From assembly GCA_030425425.1 (NCBI GenBank), contig JAUIAO010000020.1, forward strand, positions 25,379-89,378: a stretch of 64,000 nt of DNA. The letters are read 5' to 3'. Position numbers and translations under genes: made by a program. Source of the DNA: Bacteroidia bacterium. Lineage in GTDB: Bacteria > Bacteroidota > Bacteroidia > Cytophagales > Cyclobacteriaceae. A model generated the notes under the pieces. That model was not told the origin of the DNA. It saw only the letters and a list, made by a program, of their open reading frames with translations, and ran no database searches. This document shows, one piece after another, positions 36,401 to 46,090 of this stretch (the first letter of the stretch is position 1; each line of letters starts with the position of its first letter).

Positions 36401-36494
36401 CAGGGTCTTCACCTTTTAGTAGTTTTGTTGCATCGGTTTTCCATTGTTCAAAACTTACAGGGCTGAATTCGTCAAAATTGGGTAGTTGTTTCAT
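33471..36494 (-). CDS. Methylmalonyl-CoA mutase, single-chain fusion of small- and large-subunit-like parts
   Basis: About 1007 residues from the ATG at 36494. Residues 1 to ~330 resemble a small-subunit (MutA-like) barrel half, including [14 protein letters not shown] and [16 protein letters not shown], but no cobalamin-binding domain of its own follows. From ~340 ([20 protein letters not shown]) the large-subunit barrel runs through [18 protein letters not shown] and [19 protein letters not shown]. The C-terminal ~130 residues are the B12-binding domain with DGHDRG (the DXHXXG motif, about residue 888), then ASSLAGGH and VVAGGIIP. It interconverts succinyl-CoA and methylmalonyl-CoA with adenosylcobalamin. 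In most relatives the two parts are separate genes. MeaB, btu genes and the riboswitch are all within 13 kb. Confidence 0.9.
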   Translation of the reverse strand: MKQLPNFDEFSPVSFEQWKTDATKLLKGEDPDTALKWSSFEGIDLNAYYDHSQSIHLGYIPTALSVKKHESHWLQYEHIKVESDEKLANKKALEALNFGCEGVLFEGAFGEMDINILLKGISLQDCQVSIINRDDKKIKLPNVKGFGSNVIVENGDFRNQLVFEKTSKNKLSSTELVISEAAKNQDFDHAVILLEIGTDFFHEIARIRSIQLILNSLSTYRGNKHPNYIIHGFTQPGSEEGNHLLKQTTECLSAVIAGIDSLSLHQGDPNWAANGSPRISRNIGNLIRHESKLQEIQHAADGSYFIDHLTDQIARKIWENLSADFDNLSFDELIKPFQEEKTPSYKHMNFGAGQPPYLRGPYATMYAVRPWTIRQYAGFSTAEESNAFYRRNLAAGQKGLSVAFDLATHRGYDSDHQRVSGDVGKAGVAIDSVEDMKLLFDQIPLDQMSVSMTMNGAVIPIMAFYIVAAEEQGVSPDKLSGTIQNDILKEFMVRNTYIYPPAPSMRIIADIFKYTSQNMPRFNSISISGYHMHEAGATAAIELAFTLADGLEYIRTGIEAGIPIDSFAPRLSFFWGIGMNFFSEIAKMRAGRILWAKLVKQFNPQNPKSMALRTHCQTSGYSLTAQDPYNNVGRTAIEALSAAFGHTQSLHTNALDEAIALPTDYSAAIARETQKYLQNEINITQVIDPWGGSDKVEKITHELIEEAWGIIQEVEEMGGMAKAIEQGYPKLKIEEAAARKQAKIDSGKEVIVGINRFQYEEKVEIELLEVDNNEVRKKQIERINQTKSYRNDQKTQEALNALEKCAKSGEGNLLELAIQAARVRATLGEISLAMEKEFGRYEAHNQTVSGIYSSEISQNEDFQKAIKLADEFEKIEGRRPRILIAKMGQDGHDRGAKVIATAFADLGFDVDMGPLFQTPAEAAMQSAENDVHIVGASSLAGGHKTLVPELVDELKRIGREDILVVAGGIIPESDHQYLKEHGTSFIFGPGTIISKAAIEILNQFLED

Positions 36495-36727
36495 AGTAAT
36501 CAAAGTTAAATTTGAATGGCTAAAAGGGGTAGGTTTTTAAGTCGTTTTTGTATTTTTTCAAGAATTTTTCTTAATTAATTTCATTTGGATGAACTGAGGT
36601 ATGATTCTTAAAAGTCAAGGGCAAAAGTCATTTTTTTCTTAAGTTTTTTCTCCCCAATTTTGATGTCCGGCTTTTTTGAGGCGAATAGATTTCGGGTTGA
36701 ATTACCACCAATAAATATAAGTCACCA

Positions 36728-38134
36728 ATGCATAAAGAAACATGGGAAAAGTGCCTCTGTTTCATTAAGGAGCGTATTCCCGCTCAGAGTTTTTCTACAT
36801 GGTTTGTACCCATAGTCCCACTGAAAATGCAGGGCAGTGTACTTACCATTCAAGTGCCTAGTCAGTTCTTTTACGAATGGCTGGAGGAGAACTACGTACA
36901 CTTATTGAAACAGGCGATCAAGTCTGAAATAGGAGAGAACGGAAGATTGGAGTATTCTGTCGTAGTGGATAGGGGAGATGAGAAAGTGCAACCTGTTACT
37001 GTTAATGTTTCTGGATCTAGTTATTCACAGAACAAAAACAGAGTAAACGGGTACGATGCGTACAAGAACCCGGATTTTCACAGAGAGCTTAAAAGAAATT
37101 CAAATCTCAACCCTTCCTACAAGTTTGATAATTTTATCGAAGGGGATTGTAACAGACTTGCACGCTCTGCTGGTTATGCAGTAGCCCAAAAACCGGGAGT
37201 TACTTCATTCAATCCACTCATGTTTTATGGAGGAGTGGGATTAGGCAAAACCCATTTGGTACAGGCTATCGGAAATGAAATCATAGCCAATGACAACAAT
37301 AAAGTAATTGTCTATGTAGCTTCTGAGAAGTTTACCAATCAATTCATTGATGCCCTCAAAAACAACAATCTTCAGGATTTTATCAATTACTACAAAGAGG
37401 TAGACTTGTTGATTCTGGATGATGTACAGTTTCTAAGAGATAAAGAAAAAACACAAGAGATCTTCTTCCACATATTCAATCATTTGCATCAAGGCGGTAA
37501 GCAGATCATTATGACTTCTGACTGTGCTCCAAAGGATTTGAAAGGTTTGCAGGAGAGATTAGTGTCACGTTTCAAATGGGGACTCACTGCGGATCTGCAA
37601 GCTCCTGATTTTGAGACCAGAATGGCGATCATTCAAACCAAAATGCAGGCTGATGGAATCAGTATTCCTGATGATGTGACGGAATATATAGCCTACACAG
37701 TCGATACTAATATCAGAGAATTGGAGGGAGTGGTGATTTCACTCATTGCCCATGCATCTCTTACTAAAAGAGAAATCGATCTGGAACTGGCCAAACAGAT
37801 TCTAAAAAATATTGTAACGGATATCGATTCAGAAGTAGGTATCGATTACATACAGAAAACGGTTTCAGATTATTTCAATGTTTCATTGGATGATTTGAAG
37901 GCTAAAACCAGAAAGAAAGAAATCGTGATTGCCAGACAGGTGGCGATGTATTTCTCCAAAGACTATACCAACCATTCTTTGAAATCCATCGGGTATCATT
38001 TTGGTGGCAGAGACCACTCTACAGTAATCCATGCTGTGCAGTCTGTGAATGACATGATCGATACCAATTCTAAATTCAGATTCGCGATAGACGAATTGAA
38101 GAAAAAATTAAAAATCAGGACAGCTGTGGCCTGA
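36728..38134 (+). CDS. dnaA: Chromosomal replication initiator DnaA
   Basis: A 468-residue protein with the four DnaA parts: N-terminal domain I (KCLCFIKERIPAQSFSTWF), a short linker, the AAA+ domain with Walker A GGVGLGKTH and Walker B LLILDDVQFL, and the C-terminal DNA-binding domain with GGRDHSTVIHAVQSV. Domain II is short. The region upstream (36495-36727) is AT-rich but I see no DnaA boxes (TTATCCACA type) there, so no origin is claimed. The gene stands alone and is followed by a hairpin terminator. Confidence 0.97.
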   Translation: MHKETWEKCLCFIKERIPAQSFSTWFVPIVPLKMQGSVLTIQVPSQFFYEWLEENYVHLLKQAIKSEIGENGRLEYSVVVDRGDEKVQPVTVNVSGSSYSQNKNRVNGYDAYKNPDFHRELKRNSNLNPSYKFDNFIEGDCNRLARSAGYAVAQKPGVTSFNPLMFYGGVGLGKTHLVQAIGNEIIANDNNKVIVYVASEKFTNQFIDALKNNNLQDFINYYKEVDLLILDDVQFLRDKEKTQEIFFHIFNHLHQGGKQIIMTSDCAPKDLKGLQERLVSRFKWGLTADLQAPDFETRMAIIQTKMQADGISIPDDVTEYIAYTVDTNIRELEGVVISLIAHASLTKREIDLELAKQILKNIVTDIDSEVGIDYIQKTVSDYFNVSLDDLKAKTRKKEIVIARQVAMYFSKDYTNHSLKSIGYHFGGRDHSTVIHAVQSVNDMIDTNSKFRFAIDELKKKLKIRTAVA

Positions 38135-38164
38135 AAAGATTCTAATAGTGATTTATAGTGTTTC

Positions 38165-38191
38165 AAGCCAGACCTCTTTGAAGTCTGGCTT
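38165..38191. terminator. Hairpin terminator between dnaA and the protease gene
   Basis: AAGCCAGAC and GTCTGGCTT form a 9-bp stem around a 9-base loop, followed by TGTTTTGTTTT on the plus side; it lies between convergent genes. Confidence 0.8.
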
Positions 38192-38199
38192 GTTTTGTT

Positions 38200-39666
38200 T
38201 TAGAAGTAGTAAGGATAATAAACTTTTCTGCCTCGGCGGTCAATACCCGAAATGATCACTCGGCCTCTGATATGCTGTAAATAATCTGCAAACTCTTCTG
38301 GATTTTCTATCGAAGTGTTATTGATGTGGGTAATGATAAAACCTTCGGCAATTCCCAATTCCGCAAATATTCCAGCGGGTCTATAATCAATTACTTTGAT
38401 GCCATTTTTTATTCCTAATAGATCTTTTTCTACTTTGGAGACATTCTCGAATGTAGCATCCAGCCACTCTGATTCGAATACTTCTCTCTTGATAATACCT
38501 GTTGTTCCTTCCCTATTGGTTAAAGTAAGGTTCTTTTCTTTTTGCTTGCCCTCTCGCTCTACCAATAAAACAATCTCATCTCCCGGGTAAAGGTTTCCAA
38601 CGTATTCTTCCAGAAATGCTTTACTTTCAATATTGAGGCCATTGATTTTTCGGATGACGTCTCCTTTTTGGAGGTTGTTTTTAGCTGCTGCTCCTTCACG
38701 CTGTACATTGGCTACAATGACTCCAGATAAGTCTTCCAATTCCATTTTCTCAGCCATTTCACTATCAATATCAATGAAATCGGCACCAACAAAAGCTTTT
38801 TGAACCTCACCGTAGTTTTTGATGTCTTCATAGACTTTCTGAACAATATTGCTTGGTACGGCAAATCCGTATCCTGCATAGGACCCTGTCCGGGAGAGAA
38901 TTGCCGTATTTATTCCTATCAGTTCACCTTTAGTGTTTACTAAAGCACCCCCGCTATTTCCCGGGTTGATGGCAGCATCTGTCTGAATGAATGATTCAAT
39001 CGGGAATTTATCTTTCAGGATGTTGATATTTCTGCCTTTTGCACTCACTATCCCTGCTGTAACTGTCGAGGTGAGGTTGAATGGATTACCAACCGCTAGT
39101 ACCCACTCTCCTACATGCACCTCATTGGAGTTTCCCAGTTTGATTTCTGGTAAATCAGTCTCTTCAATTTTGATTACTGCTAAATCAGTACTTGGGTCAG
39201 TACCTAAAAGCTTGGCTTCAAAAGTTCTTTTTCCATGTACCACTCGTATTATGTCCGCATTATCTACCACGTGATTATTGGTGACGATATAGCCGTCTTT
39301 TGAAAGAATTACACCAGAACCGCTACTGATCTGCTGTGATGCTCTTGGCTCAAAAAACCAGTCGAGCCAACTTCCGGTTCTATATTCATATTCTGACAAT
39401 GTCTGAATAAATACCACACTTGATTTACTCTGATCAGCAGCGTAGACAAAATCCTTATCAAAATCAGCTATTCTTGGTGTTATTTCAGTGTATTGGGGAG
39501 TAAAACCAGACTCGATATTTGGGGATTCCAGTTTGACCAATTTTGCTGAGGGTTTCTCCTGAAATAATCCTTCTTTTTTAATCAAATAAAATGAAGCTGC
39601 TCCACCAATCAAACCTGAAATTAAACTGACGAACAATATGCCAAGTGTGTATTTTCTCATAATCAT
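38200..39666 (-). CDS. Do-family (DegP/DegQ-like) periplasmic serine protease
   Basis: A 488-residue protein with an N-terminal membrane anchor or uncleaved signal (GILFVSLISGLIGGAASFYLI); the ATG at 39660 is an equally good start. Catalytic residues are His in VTNNHVVDNAD, Asp in STDLAVIKI and Ser in NPGNSGGALV. Two PDZ domains follow (around GVIVANVQREGAAAKNNLQKG and GIAEGFIITHINNTSI). Family members degrade or refold misfolded periplasmic proteins under envelope stress. It ends face to face with dnaA and has its own upstream region of 170 bases toward GH3. Confidence 0.93.
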   Translation of the reverse strand: MIMRKYTLGILFVSLISGLIGGAASFYLIKKEGLFQEKPSAKLVKLESPNIESGFTPQYTEITPRIADFDKDFVYAADQSKSSVVFIQTLSEYEYRTGSWLDWFFEPRASQQISSGSGVILSKDGYIVTNNHVVDNADIIRVVHGKRTFEAKLLGTDPSTDLAVIKIEETDLPEIKLGNSNEVHVGEWVLAVGNPFNLTSTVTAGIVSAKGRNINILKDKFPIESFIQTDAAINPGNSGGALVNTKGELIGINTAILSRTGSYAGYGFAVPSNIVQKVYEDIKNYGEVQKAFVGADFIDIDSEMAEKMELEDLSGVIVANVQREGAAAKNNLQKGDVIRKINGLNIESKAFLEEYVGNLYPGDEIVLLVEREGKQKEKNLTLTNREGTTGIIKREVFESEWLDATFENVSKVEKDLLGIKNGIKVIDYRPAGIFAELGIAEGFIITHINNTSIENPEEFADYLQHIRGRVIISGIDRRGRKVYYPYYF

Positions 39667-39839
39667 TTTGTTTGCTGATCAATTATATGGATTTCAACCA
39701 AAATGGTTTTGTTAAAAATTCTCAAAAATTTTGCCATACTGACACCTTGTCAGATTGATCGAAAAAAAGACTCGTCTGTTCAATAGATTTAGGAAATAGG
39801 TAAGGCTTTCGTTTATTTTGACAGCACAAAAAAGAAGCT

Positions 39840-41336
39840 ATGGGCATCAGATCATTATTGAGCAAGCCATTTGCAGCTTACATCGCCAGGCAGACCAAAA
39901 AATGGTCTGTCAATGCAGGAAAATTCCAAGACAAACTTTTGGAAGAATTAGTCACTAAAGCATCTGGGACTGCTTTTGGGAAGGATCATCATTTTGATTC
40001 GATCAATTCTTATGAAGACTTCAAAAAAAATGTTCCCATTAGAGATTATGAAGCACTCTCTCCATACATTCAGAAAATCCTGAAAGGAGAAGAAAATATA
40101 TTGTGGCCCGGTAAACCAACTTATTTTGCCAAAACATCTGGAACTACCAGCGGTACGAAATACATTCCGATTACAAAAGACTCCATTCCCAATCATATTA
40201 ATTCTGCCAGGAATGCCTTGCTATCCTATGTACATGAAACAGGTAAGTCACAATTCCTGGATGGGAAATTGATATTCTTATCAGGTGCTCCAACCCTGGA
40301 TAAAAAGGCCGGAATACATACCGGAAGACTTTCGGGCATTGTGAATCATCATGTGCCGGGATATCTGAGGACAAATCAGATGCCTAGCTATGAAACTAAC
40401 TGCATCGAGGATTGGGAAACCAAGGTTGATCAGATAGTGGAGGAAACATTCAATCAGGACATGACGCTGATCTCCGGAATTCCACCATGGGTGCAGATGT
40501 ATTTTGATAGGTTGTCGGCCAAAACCGGAAAGCCTATCAAAGATCTATTTCCAAATTTTGAAATGTTTGTTTATGGTGGGGTGAACTTTGAACCGTACCG
40601 CGCTAAGCTTTTCGATACGATAGGAAAAACAATTCCTTCGATAGAAACATACCCAGCATCTGAAGGATTTATCGCTTATCAGGACTCACAAACAGAACAG
40701 GGGTTACTACTGCTGGCAAACAGTGGAATATTTTTCGAATTTATTCCCGTCGAAGATTATCATGAAGAAAACCCGAGAAGGTTGAAACTTGATCAGATAG
40801 AACTAGGAGTCAATTATGCTCTCATTATTAACAGTAATGCTGGGCTTTGGGGCTACTCTATTGGGGATACGGTCAAATTTGTAAACAAAAATCCTTATCG
40901 GTTAGTAGTTACCGGAAGAGTAAAGCATTTCATTTCAGCTTTTGGCGAACATGTAATTGGAGAAGAAGTAGAGCAAGCCATGAAAAAAACTTGTGAAAAA
41001 TTTCCTGATGTAGAACTGGTAGAATATTCAGTAGCGCCAAATGTCACTCCTACGGAAGGATTGCCTCTCCATGAGTGGTATGTGGAGTTTGCTATTGCTC
41101 CATCAGACATGGAAGCTTTTGAAAAAGAGTTAGATTTGCAGCTTCGCCATAAAAACACCTACTACGATGACTTGATAAGTGGGGTGATTTTGAGGCCGCT
41201 GAAGATCATTCAATTAGAAAAAAACGCATTTATCAACTACATGAAGTCTATCGGGAAATTAGGAGGTCAGAATAAAGTACCTCGCTTATCAAATGACCGG
41301 AAGATCGCAGAAGCCATGCAGGAATTCACAGCATAA
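39840..41336 (+). CDS. GH3-family acyl-adenylate/amidosynthetase-like protein
   Basis: A 498-residue protein of the GH3 fold known from plant hormone-conjugating enzymes and widespread in Bacteroidota. FAKTSGTTSGTKYIPITKD is the ATP/AMP-binding motif; YPASEGFIAYQ and GLWGYSIGDTVKFV are further conserved blocks, and the C-terminal part has KHFISAFGEHVIGEEVEQA. The bacterial substrate is not known; adenylate-forming ligation of a carboxylic acid to an amine is family-based. Its stop overlaps the start of dxr by one base (TAATG), so the two are translationally coupled. Confidence 0.88.
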   Translation: MGIRSLLSKPFAAYIARQTKKWSVNAGKFQDKLLEELVTKASGTAFGKDHHFDSINSYEDFKKNVPIRDYEALSPYIQKILKGEENILWPGKPTYFAKTSGTTSGTKYIPITKDSIPNHINSARNALLSYVHETGKSQFLDGKLIFLSGAPTLDKKAGIHTGRLSGIVNHHVPGYLRTNQMPSYETNCIEDWETKVDQIVEETFNQDMTLISGIPPWVQMYFDRLSAKTGKPIKDLFPNFEMFVYGGVNFEPYRAKLFDTIGKTIPSIETYPASEGFIAYQDSQTEQGLLLLANSGIFFEFIPVEDYHEENPRRLKLDQIELGVNYALIINSNAGLWGYSIGDTVKFVNKNPYRLVVTGRVKHFISAFGEHVIGEEVEQAMKKTCEKFPDVELVEYSVAPNVTPTEGLPLHEWYVEFAIAPSDMEAFEKELDLQLRHKNTYYDDLISGVILRPLKIIQLEKNAFINYMKSIGKLGGQNKVPRLSNDRKIAEAMQEFTA

Positions 41337-42502
41337 TGGAAGGAGAGAAGAGTAGGAGAGGATTAGCTATTTTAGGATCTACAGGTTCAATTGGCAAGCA
41401 AACCCTGGAAGTAGTTGATAAGCATCCTGAAAAATTTCAGGTAGAAGTGCTCACTGCACAGAATAACTCAAAGCTGCTCATAGAGCAAGCAGTGAAATAT
41501 CAGCCCAATACTGTTGTCATAGCCAATGAATCGCTTTATGATGAGGTGAATTCACAATTAGACACATTCGATATCAAAGTATATGCAGGTTCCAATGCAT
41601 TGGCTCATGTTGTGGAAATGGAAAGTGTGGATGTGGTTTTAACTGCCTTGGTGGGTTATTCTGGACTTGTACCAACTGTCCATGCTATCAAAGCAGGGAA
41701 AAATATTGCACTTGCCAACAAAGAAACATTGGTTGTTGCAGGTCAGCTAATTACCGAATTAATTACCGATTCAAAAGTCAATATTTTGCCAGTGGATTCT
41801 GAGCATTCTGCTATATTCCAATGTCTGACAGGTGAAATTGGAAACCCAATAGAAAAAATCATTTTAACGGCATCAGGAGGTCCTTTTAGAGGGAAAAGTC
41901 GGGAAGAATTGTCGAGCGTAACCAAAGCTCAGGCGTTGAAGCATCCAAACTGGGATATGGGCGCAAAGATTACAATAGACTCGGCTTCTTTGATGAATAA
42001 GGGGTTGGAGGTGATAGAGGCGAAATGGTTGTTTGGAGTGGATATCGATCAGATAGAAGTGGTCGTTCATCCTCAGAGTATTATTCATAGTATGGTACAG
42101 TTTGAGGATGGCTCTATCAAGGCGCAATTGGGATTGCCAGACATGCGATTGCCCATTCAGTATGCGCTGAGTTACCCGGATCGTTATCAGGTGGATTTTC
42201 CAAGATTTAGCTTTCTCGATTATCCGCAGCTCACATTTGAGCAACCTGATGTAAAGACATTCCGTAATTTACAGCTCGCCTTTGATGCGATCGGCAAAGG
42301 AGGAAATCAGCCATGTGTGCTGAATGCCGCGAATGAAATCGCGGTGGCGGAATTTTTAAATGACAATATTGGTTTTTTAGAAATGTCAGATGTGATCGCC
42401 GACTGTCTGGCGAAAGTGACATATATCAAAAAGCCTGATTTACAGGATTATATCAATTCAGATCAAGAAACTAGACAAATAGCAAAAGCGTTAATAAAAT
42501 AA
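41336..42502 (+). CDS. dxr: 1-deoxy-D-xylulose 5-phosphate reductoisomerase
   Basis: A 388-residue enzyme of the MEP isoprenoid pathway. NADPH-binding GSTGSIGKQTLEVV, ANKETLVVAGQL, the catalytic region PVDSEHSAIFQCL, SGGPFRG, MGAKITIDSASLMNKGLEVIEA and VVHPQSIIHSMVQFEDGS are all present. It converts DXP to MEP. It follows the GH3 gene with a one-base overlap and precedes rseP with no gap, so the three form an operon. Confidence 0.97.
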   Translation: MEGEKSRRGLAILGSTGSIGKQTLEVVDKHPEKFQVEVLTAQNNSKLLIEQAVKYQPNTVVIANESLYDEVNSQLDTFDIKVYAGSNALAHVVEMESVDVVLTALVGYSGLVPTVHAIKAGKNIALANKETLVVAGQLITELITDSKVNILPVDSEHSAIFQCLTGEIGNPIEKIILTASGGPFRGKSREELSSVTKAQALKHPNWDMGAKITIDSASLMNKGLEVIEAKWLFGVDIDQIEVVVHPQSIIHSMVQFEDGSIKAQLGLPDMRLPIQYALSYPDRYQVDFPRFSFLDYPQLTFEQPDVKTFRNLQLAFDAIGKGGNQPCVLNAANEIAVAEFLNDNIGFLEMSDVIADCLAKVTYIKKPDLQDYINSDQETRQIAKALIK

Positions 42503-43828
42503 ATGGAAGGTTTAATAATGGCGGCTCAGTTGATACTGGGCCTATCAATTTTAGTAGGACTTCATGAGCTTGGTCACCTTTTGGCTGCCAAAGCTTTTGG
42601 AATGAGGGTGGAGAAGTATTCAATTGGTTTCCCGCCAAAAATTTGGGGTAAGAAATTCGGAGAGACTGAGTACTCCATTGGGGCGATTCCATTAGGAGGA
42701 TTCGTGAAAATCTCTGGAATGATCGACGAATCACTCGATACCAAGACCCTTTCAGAAGAACCTGAGCCGTGGGAGTTTCGTGCAAAGCCGGCATGGCAAA
42801 GGTTGATCGTGATGCTTGGGGGAATTATTGTAAATGTGATTACAGGTATTTTCGTGTTCATATTCCTGGTGTTTTCTCAGGGAGAAGACTACTTGCCGAA
42901 AGAAGAGCTCAACAAGCACGGAATTGTTGTTTATGAAATCGGTGAGTATATCGGGTTGCAGACAGGGGATAAAGTCCTGAACGTGAATGGGCAGGACTAT
43001 GAGAAATACATGGACCTGAGGAATATTGATGTATTGCTAAGTGACAATGGGTACTATACTGTAGAGCGAAATGGTAAAAAGGTTACTGTGGATATTCCCA
43101 ATGATATTCTGGATAAGCTCTCAGATAAGAAATTTGGATTTTTTGCGCCTCGGCAGACTTTTTCTGTAGGTGAGGTAGAGCCTGGTACTAATGCGGATAA
43201 GGGCGGCTTGAAAGTTGGCGACAAGATAGTAGCCATCAATGGAGAGGAAATGCAATACTACGATCAGTTCAAAGCAGCGGTTGATACCGTTCCTGGAGGA
43301 AGTTTGACAGCAACAATATTGAGAAACGGAGAGAAAATTGACCTGGATTTTGACGTTACTGAAGAATCGACATTGGGATTTTATGCCAAGCATGAAATGA
43401 ATATGCTTCATCGTGATTTTACATTCGGCGAGTCTATCGGTATGGGTACGGCACAAGCATTTGGTGTTGTATTCAGTAACATCAAGGCGTTCGGAAAAAT
43501 GTTTTCGGGAGATATTGATCCTTCTAAATCCATTTCTGGCCCTATCGGAATAGCAAAAGTTTTCGGTGGTACCTGGGATTGGGTGAGGTTCTGGAGAGCT
43601 ACTGGTTTTATCTCTATGATTTTGGCATTTATGAACTTATTGCCTATTCCTGCTTTGGATGGTGGACACGTGATGTTCCTGACATGGGAAATTGTCACTG
43701 GTAGAAAACCAAGCGATTCCTTCCTAGAAAATGCTCAGAAGGTAGGTATGGTCCTGCTTCTTTTACTCATGACGTTCGCCATCTTCAATGATGTTTATAA
43801 AATCATCATTGAGAAGTTTTTCTCATAA
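42503..43828 (+). CDS. rseP: Site-2 intramembrane metalloprotease RseP
   Basis: A 441-residue membrane protease. The zinc motif HELGH is at residues 21-25 in the first helix and the distal metal ligand motif LLPIPALDGGH in a late helix. Two PDZ-like parts lie between (around DKVLNVNGQDYEKYMD and ADKGGLKVGDKIVAINGEE). RseP cleaves anti-sigma factors and leftover signal peptides. Its ATG abuts the dxr stop (TAAATG), an order (dxr-rseP) common in bacteria. Confidence 0.95.
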   Translation: MEGLIMAAQLILGLSILVGLHELGHLLAAKAFGMRVEKYSIGFPPKIWGKKFGETEYSIGAIPLGGFVKISGMIDESLDTKTLSEEPEPWEFRAKPAWQRLIVMLGGIIVNVITGIFVFIFLVFSQGEDYLPKEELNKHGIVVYEIGEYIGLQTGDKVLNVNGQDYEKYMDLRNIDVLLSDNGYYTVERNGKKVTVDIPNDILDKLSDKKFGFFAPRQTFSVGEVEPGTNADKGGLKVGDKIVAINGEEMQYYDQFKAAVDTVPGGSLTATILRNGEKIDLDFDVTEESTLGFYAKHEMNMLHRDFTFGESIGMGTAQAFGVVFSNIKAFGKMFSGDIDPSKSISGPIGIAKVFGGTWDWVRFWRATGFISMILAFMNLLPIPALDGGHVMFLTWEIVTGRKPSDSFLENAQKVGMVLLLLLMTFAIFNDVYKIIIEKFFS

Positions 43829-43945
43829 AAGTCAGACGATACGAAATTAGATTCAAAACTTGGTTAATCGCCGGGTTTTGTGTTTTACAGCGATTCGATA
43901 GTCAATTGGAAGTTTTTCGGAGTTTAAAAAAGACGAAATTCTAGC

Positions 43946-45934
43946 TTAGTCTTCTTCGTCCGTTTTTATGTTAGCTCCTTCTCGGTAAATTTCAAACTCT
44001 ACGCGGCGATTGATTGACATAGCTTCTTCACTATCTCCCTCTATAATTGGGCGACTACTACCATATCCTTCCCATTGCACTCTGGATGCATCTACTCCAG
44101 CAAAATCCACCACATAATCGCGAATATTTCTGGCCCGATCTTTAGATAGCTGAAGGTTGAAGTCGTCAGACCCATAAGAGTCTGTGTGCCCTGAAATTTT
44201 TAATTTGAAGGTAGGGTTGTCGTAGAGGAAGTTCACAATCTTGTTCAGGTCACCATACATTTCTTTTTTCAGTGAAGACTTGCCATTATCAAATTCAATG
44301 GATTCAAATTTTACCCGACTGGCGAGTGGCTCAGTAACCATTTTTAATTCTCGGGCTCCATCAAGGAAAAAAGCATCTTCAATTCTAAAAAAATCATCGC
44401 CTTGAATCACCAATAAATAGTTTCTTTCATTGATCAGGTCAAATTCGAATGAACCATCAGGATTCAAAAACTTTGGAGCCACTTCCACTCCTTCATCTAA
44501 ATCGATAATAGAGACTAGTCCATTAAAAGGCTTTCCGGTTAATGAGTCGGTGAGCGAACCCTTGACTTTTGTTGTTGCCAGAGGCTGAGCTTCCATGGGG
44601 AGAGGAAAAGAATAAATATCCTGTTTGCTCAGATCCCTGCTGATAGACCGAGCGTAAAACAGTAATTCTGATTCCGAATCTATAGTAAAATAATATTCAC
44701 TTCCCGTTCCATTGACCAATGGACCAATATTATATGGCTCAGACCAATTTCCGTTGATTTTATGTGATTTGTAAATATCATATTCTCCAAAATTGTAAAG
44801 CTGGCCATTAGAGCCAAAATACAAAACATGAAACACCGGGTGATAAAATGGACTAAGGTCATTGTTTCTGGTATTGATAACTGGACCCAGATTCTGTGCA
44901 GGCTGCCATTTGCCGTTTTTATCTTTATAAGTAAAATAAATATCCGAAAGTCCAAACCCTCCGATTCGATCCGAGGCAAAAAACAACGTGTCTTCTGTGT
45001 GTGAAAGCGAAGGATGTGAGTCCCAACTCAAACTATTGACATTCGTGCCTAGATTTTCCACTTCTCCCCATGTACTATCCGATTGAAGTTTTGCACTAAA
45101 CAGGTCGCAATCTCCAAAGCAATCAGCACAGTCACATCTGGAAAAATAAATGGTCTTACCATCTCTGGAAAGTATTGCTGAGCCTTCTTTGTAACGTGAA
45201 TTTAATTCGTCAAATGCCATGGCTTCTGACCATGTACCATAATCATCTTTTTGGCTGTAAAAAATATCTTCATTGAATGTTCGTCGAATGCTGTAGTCAA
45301 TACTATTTCGCTGTGATGTAAAAAGAAGTACGTCATCCTGCACATTCAGACTAGGAGCATAATCTGCGGCTGAGCTATTGATTTCTTGCCCCATATTGAG
45401 CAATATTCCTCTAGGCGGGCGAAGCGTATCTATGAGCTTTCGATATTCTACCAATTCATAGTAATAATCCAAAGGTACATATTGGGCCGCTTCCTGGTCG
45501 TTTAAAGAATCATAATAGAGCTCAATTTCTTTCATATTGATGCCCATATGATGATGTCTCAGCACCAATCGATACAGACTTTTAGCCTCTTCTCTAGTGC
45601 CAAAAAGTTCTGTCAGTTTACCCAATCGCCAGATAAGCTTTGTGTCTTTATAAAAATTCTGGATTCCAAAATTGCTCACATACTTTTTGAGTGCCTTGTA
45701 TTGAGATTCCCAGTCCTCATTTTTTTCGTATTTATTGATTTGTTTTAGCTGACTGGCGTCAAAATAATCCGGGATTTTATTGATGTTTTTAAAATCGTAG
45801 ATATTTAGAATGATATTGTCAGGCAATGAGTCTGTTCTTATCTCTTTTATTACCTTTCGCTGACCATGAATCGGTTGGGTAAAAAATACCAGAGAGACGG
45901 ATATAAAGAGTATTCGGATTAGGTGTCCATTCAT
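43946..45934 (-). CDS. PD40 beta-propeller protein with C-terminal OmpA domain
   Basis: About 662 residues from the ATG at 45934, which starts the signal peptide MNGHLIRILFISVSLVFF; the ATG at 45964 adds a polar extension and is less likely. TPR-like helices come first, then WD40-like (PD40) repeats (LFTSQRNS, IYFSRCDC, LFFASDRIGGFGLSDIYF), a carboxypeptidase-like beta-sandwich (VKGSLTDSLTGKPFNGLVSI), and a peptidoglycan-binding OmpA domain (KISGHTDSYGSDDFNLQLSKDRA). Related T9SS-associated proteins (PorE-like) share this architecture, so a role in anchoring is possible. An odd Cys cluster occurs in one blade, encoded at 45107-45136. Confidence 0.88.
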   Translation of the reverse strand: MNGHLIRILFISVSLVFFTQPIHGQRKVIKEIRTDSLPDNIILNIYDFKNINKIPDYFDASQLKQINKYEKNEDWESQYKALKKYVSNFGIQNFYKDTKLIWRLGKLTELFGTREEAKSLYRLVLRHHHMGINMKEIELYYDSLNDQEAAQYVPLDYYYELVEYRKLIDTLRPPRGILLNMGQEINSSAADYAPSLNVQDDVLLFTSQRNSIDYSIRRTFNEDIFYSQKDDYGTWSEAMAFDELNSRYKEGSAILSRDGKTIYFSRCDCADCFGDCDLFSAKLQSDSTWGEVENLGTNVNSLSWDSHPSLSHTEDTLFFASDRIGGFGLSDIYFTYKDKNGKWQPAQNLGPVINTRNNDLSPFYHPVFHVLYFGSNGQLYNFGEYDIYKSHKINGNWSEPYNIGPLVNGTGSEYYFTIDSESELLFYARSISRDLSKQDIYSFPLPMEAQPLATTKVKGSLTDSLTGKPFNGLVSIIDLDEGVEVAPKFLNPDGSFEFDLINERNYLLVIQGDDFFRIEDAFFLDGARELKMVTEPLASRVKFESIEFDNGKSSLKKEMYGDLNKIVNFLYDNPTFKLKISGHTDSYGSDDFNLQLSKDRARNIRDYVVDFAGVDASRVQWEGYGSSRPIIEGDSEEAMSINRRVEFEIYREGANIKTDEED

Positions 45935-46090
45935 AAAAGCATGTCTTTTCGACAGACTGTACAATAAATCAGGTTAAAGATAATACCATTTCTGGCACAG
46001 TCACTAATTTGGCATAGCTATTGGGAAATCTATTAGCGATTCGAAATTAACAATAATATAAGGGCCCAATCTGCCACTTTGACATAAAAT

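Noticed and set aside
36495..36727. Possible replication origin upstream of dnaA
   Set aside because: The region is AT-rich, but no DnaA-box-like TTATCCACA sequences or repeated 13-mers are seen.
46006..46022. Sigma-54-like TGGCAT-N5-TTGG in front of lon
   Set aside because: The -12 element has GG where GC is required and there is no activator-site evidence; a chance match is likely.
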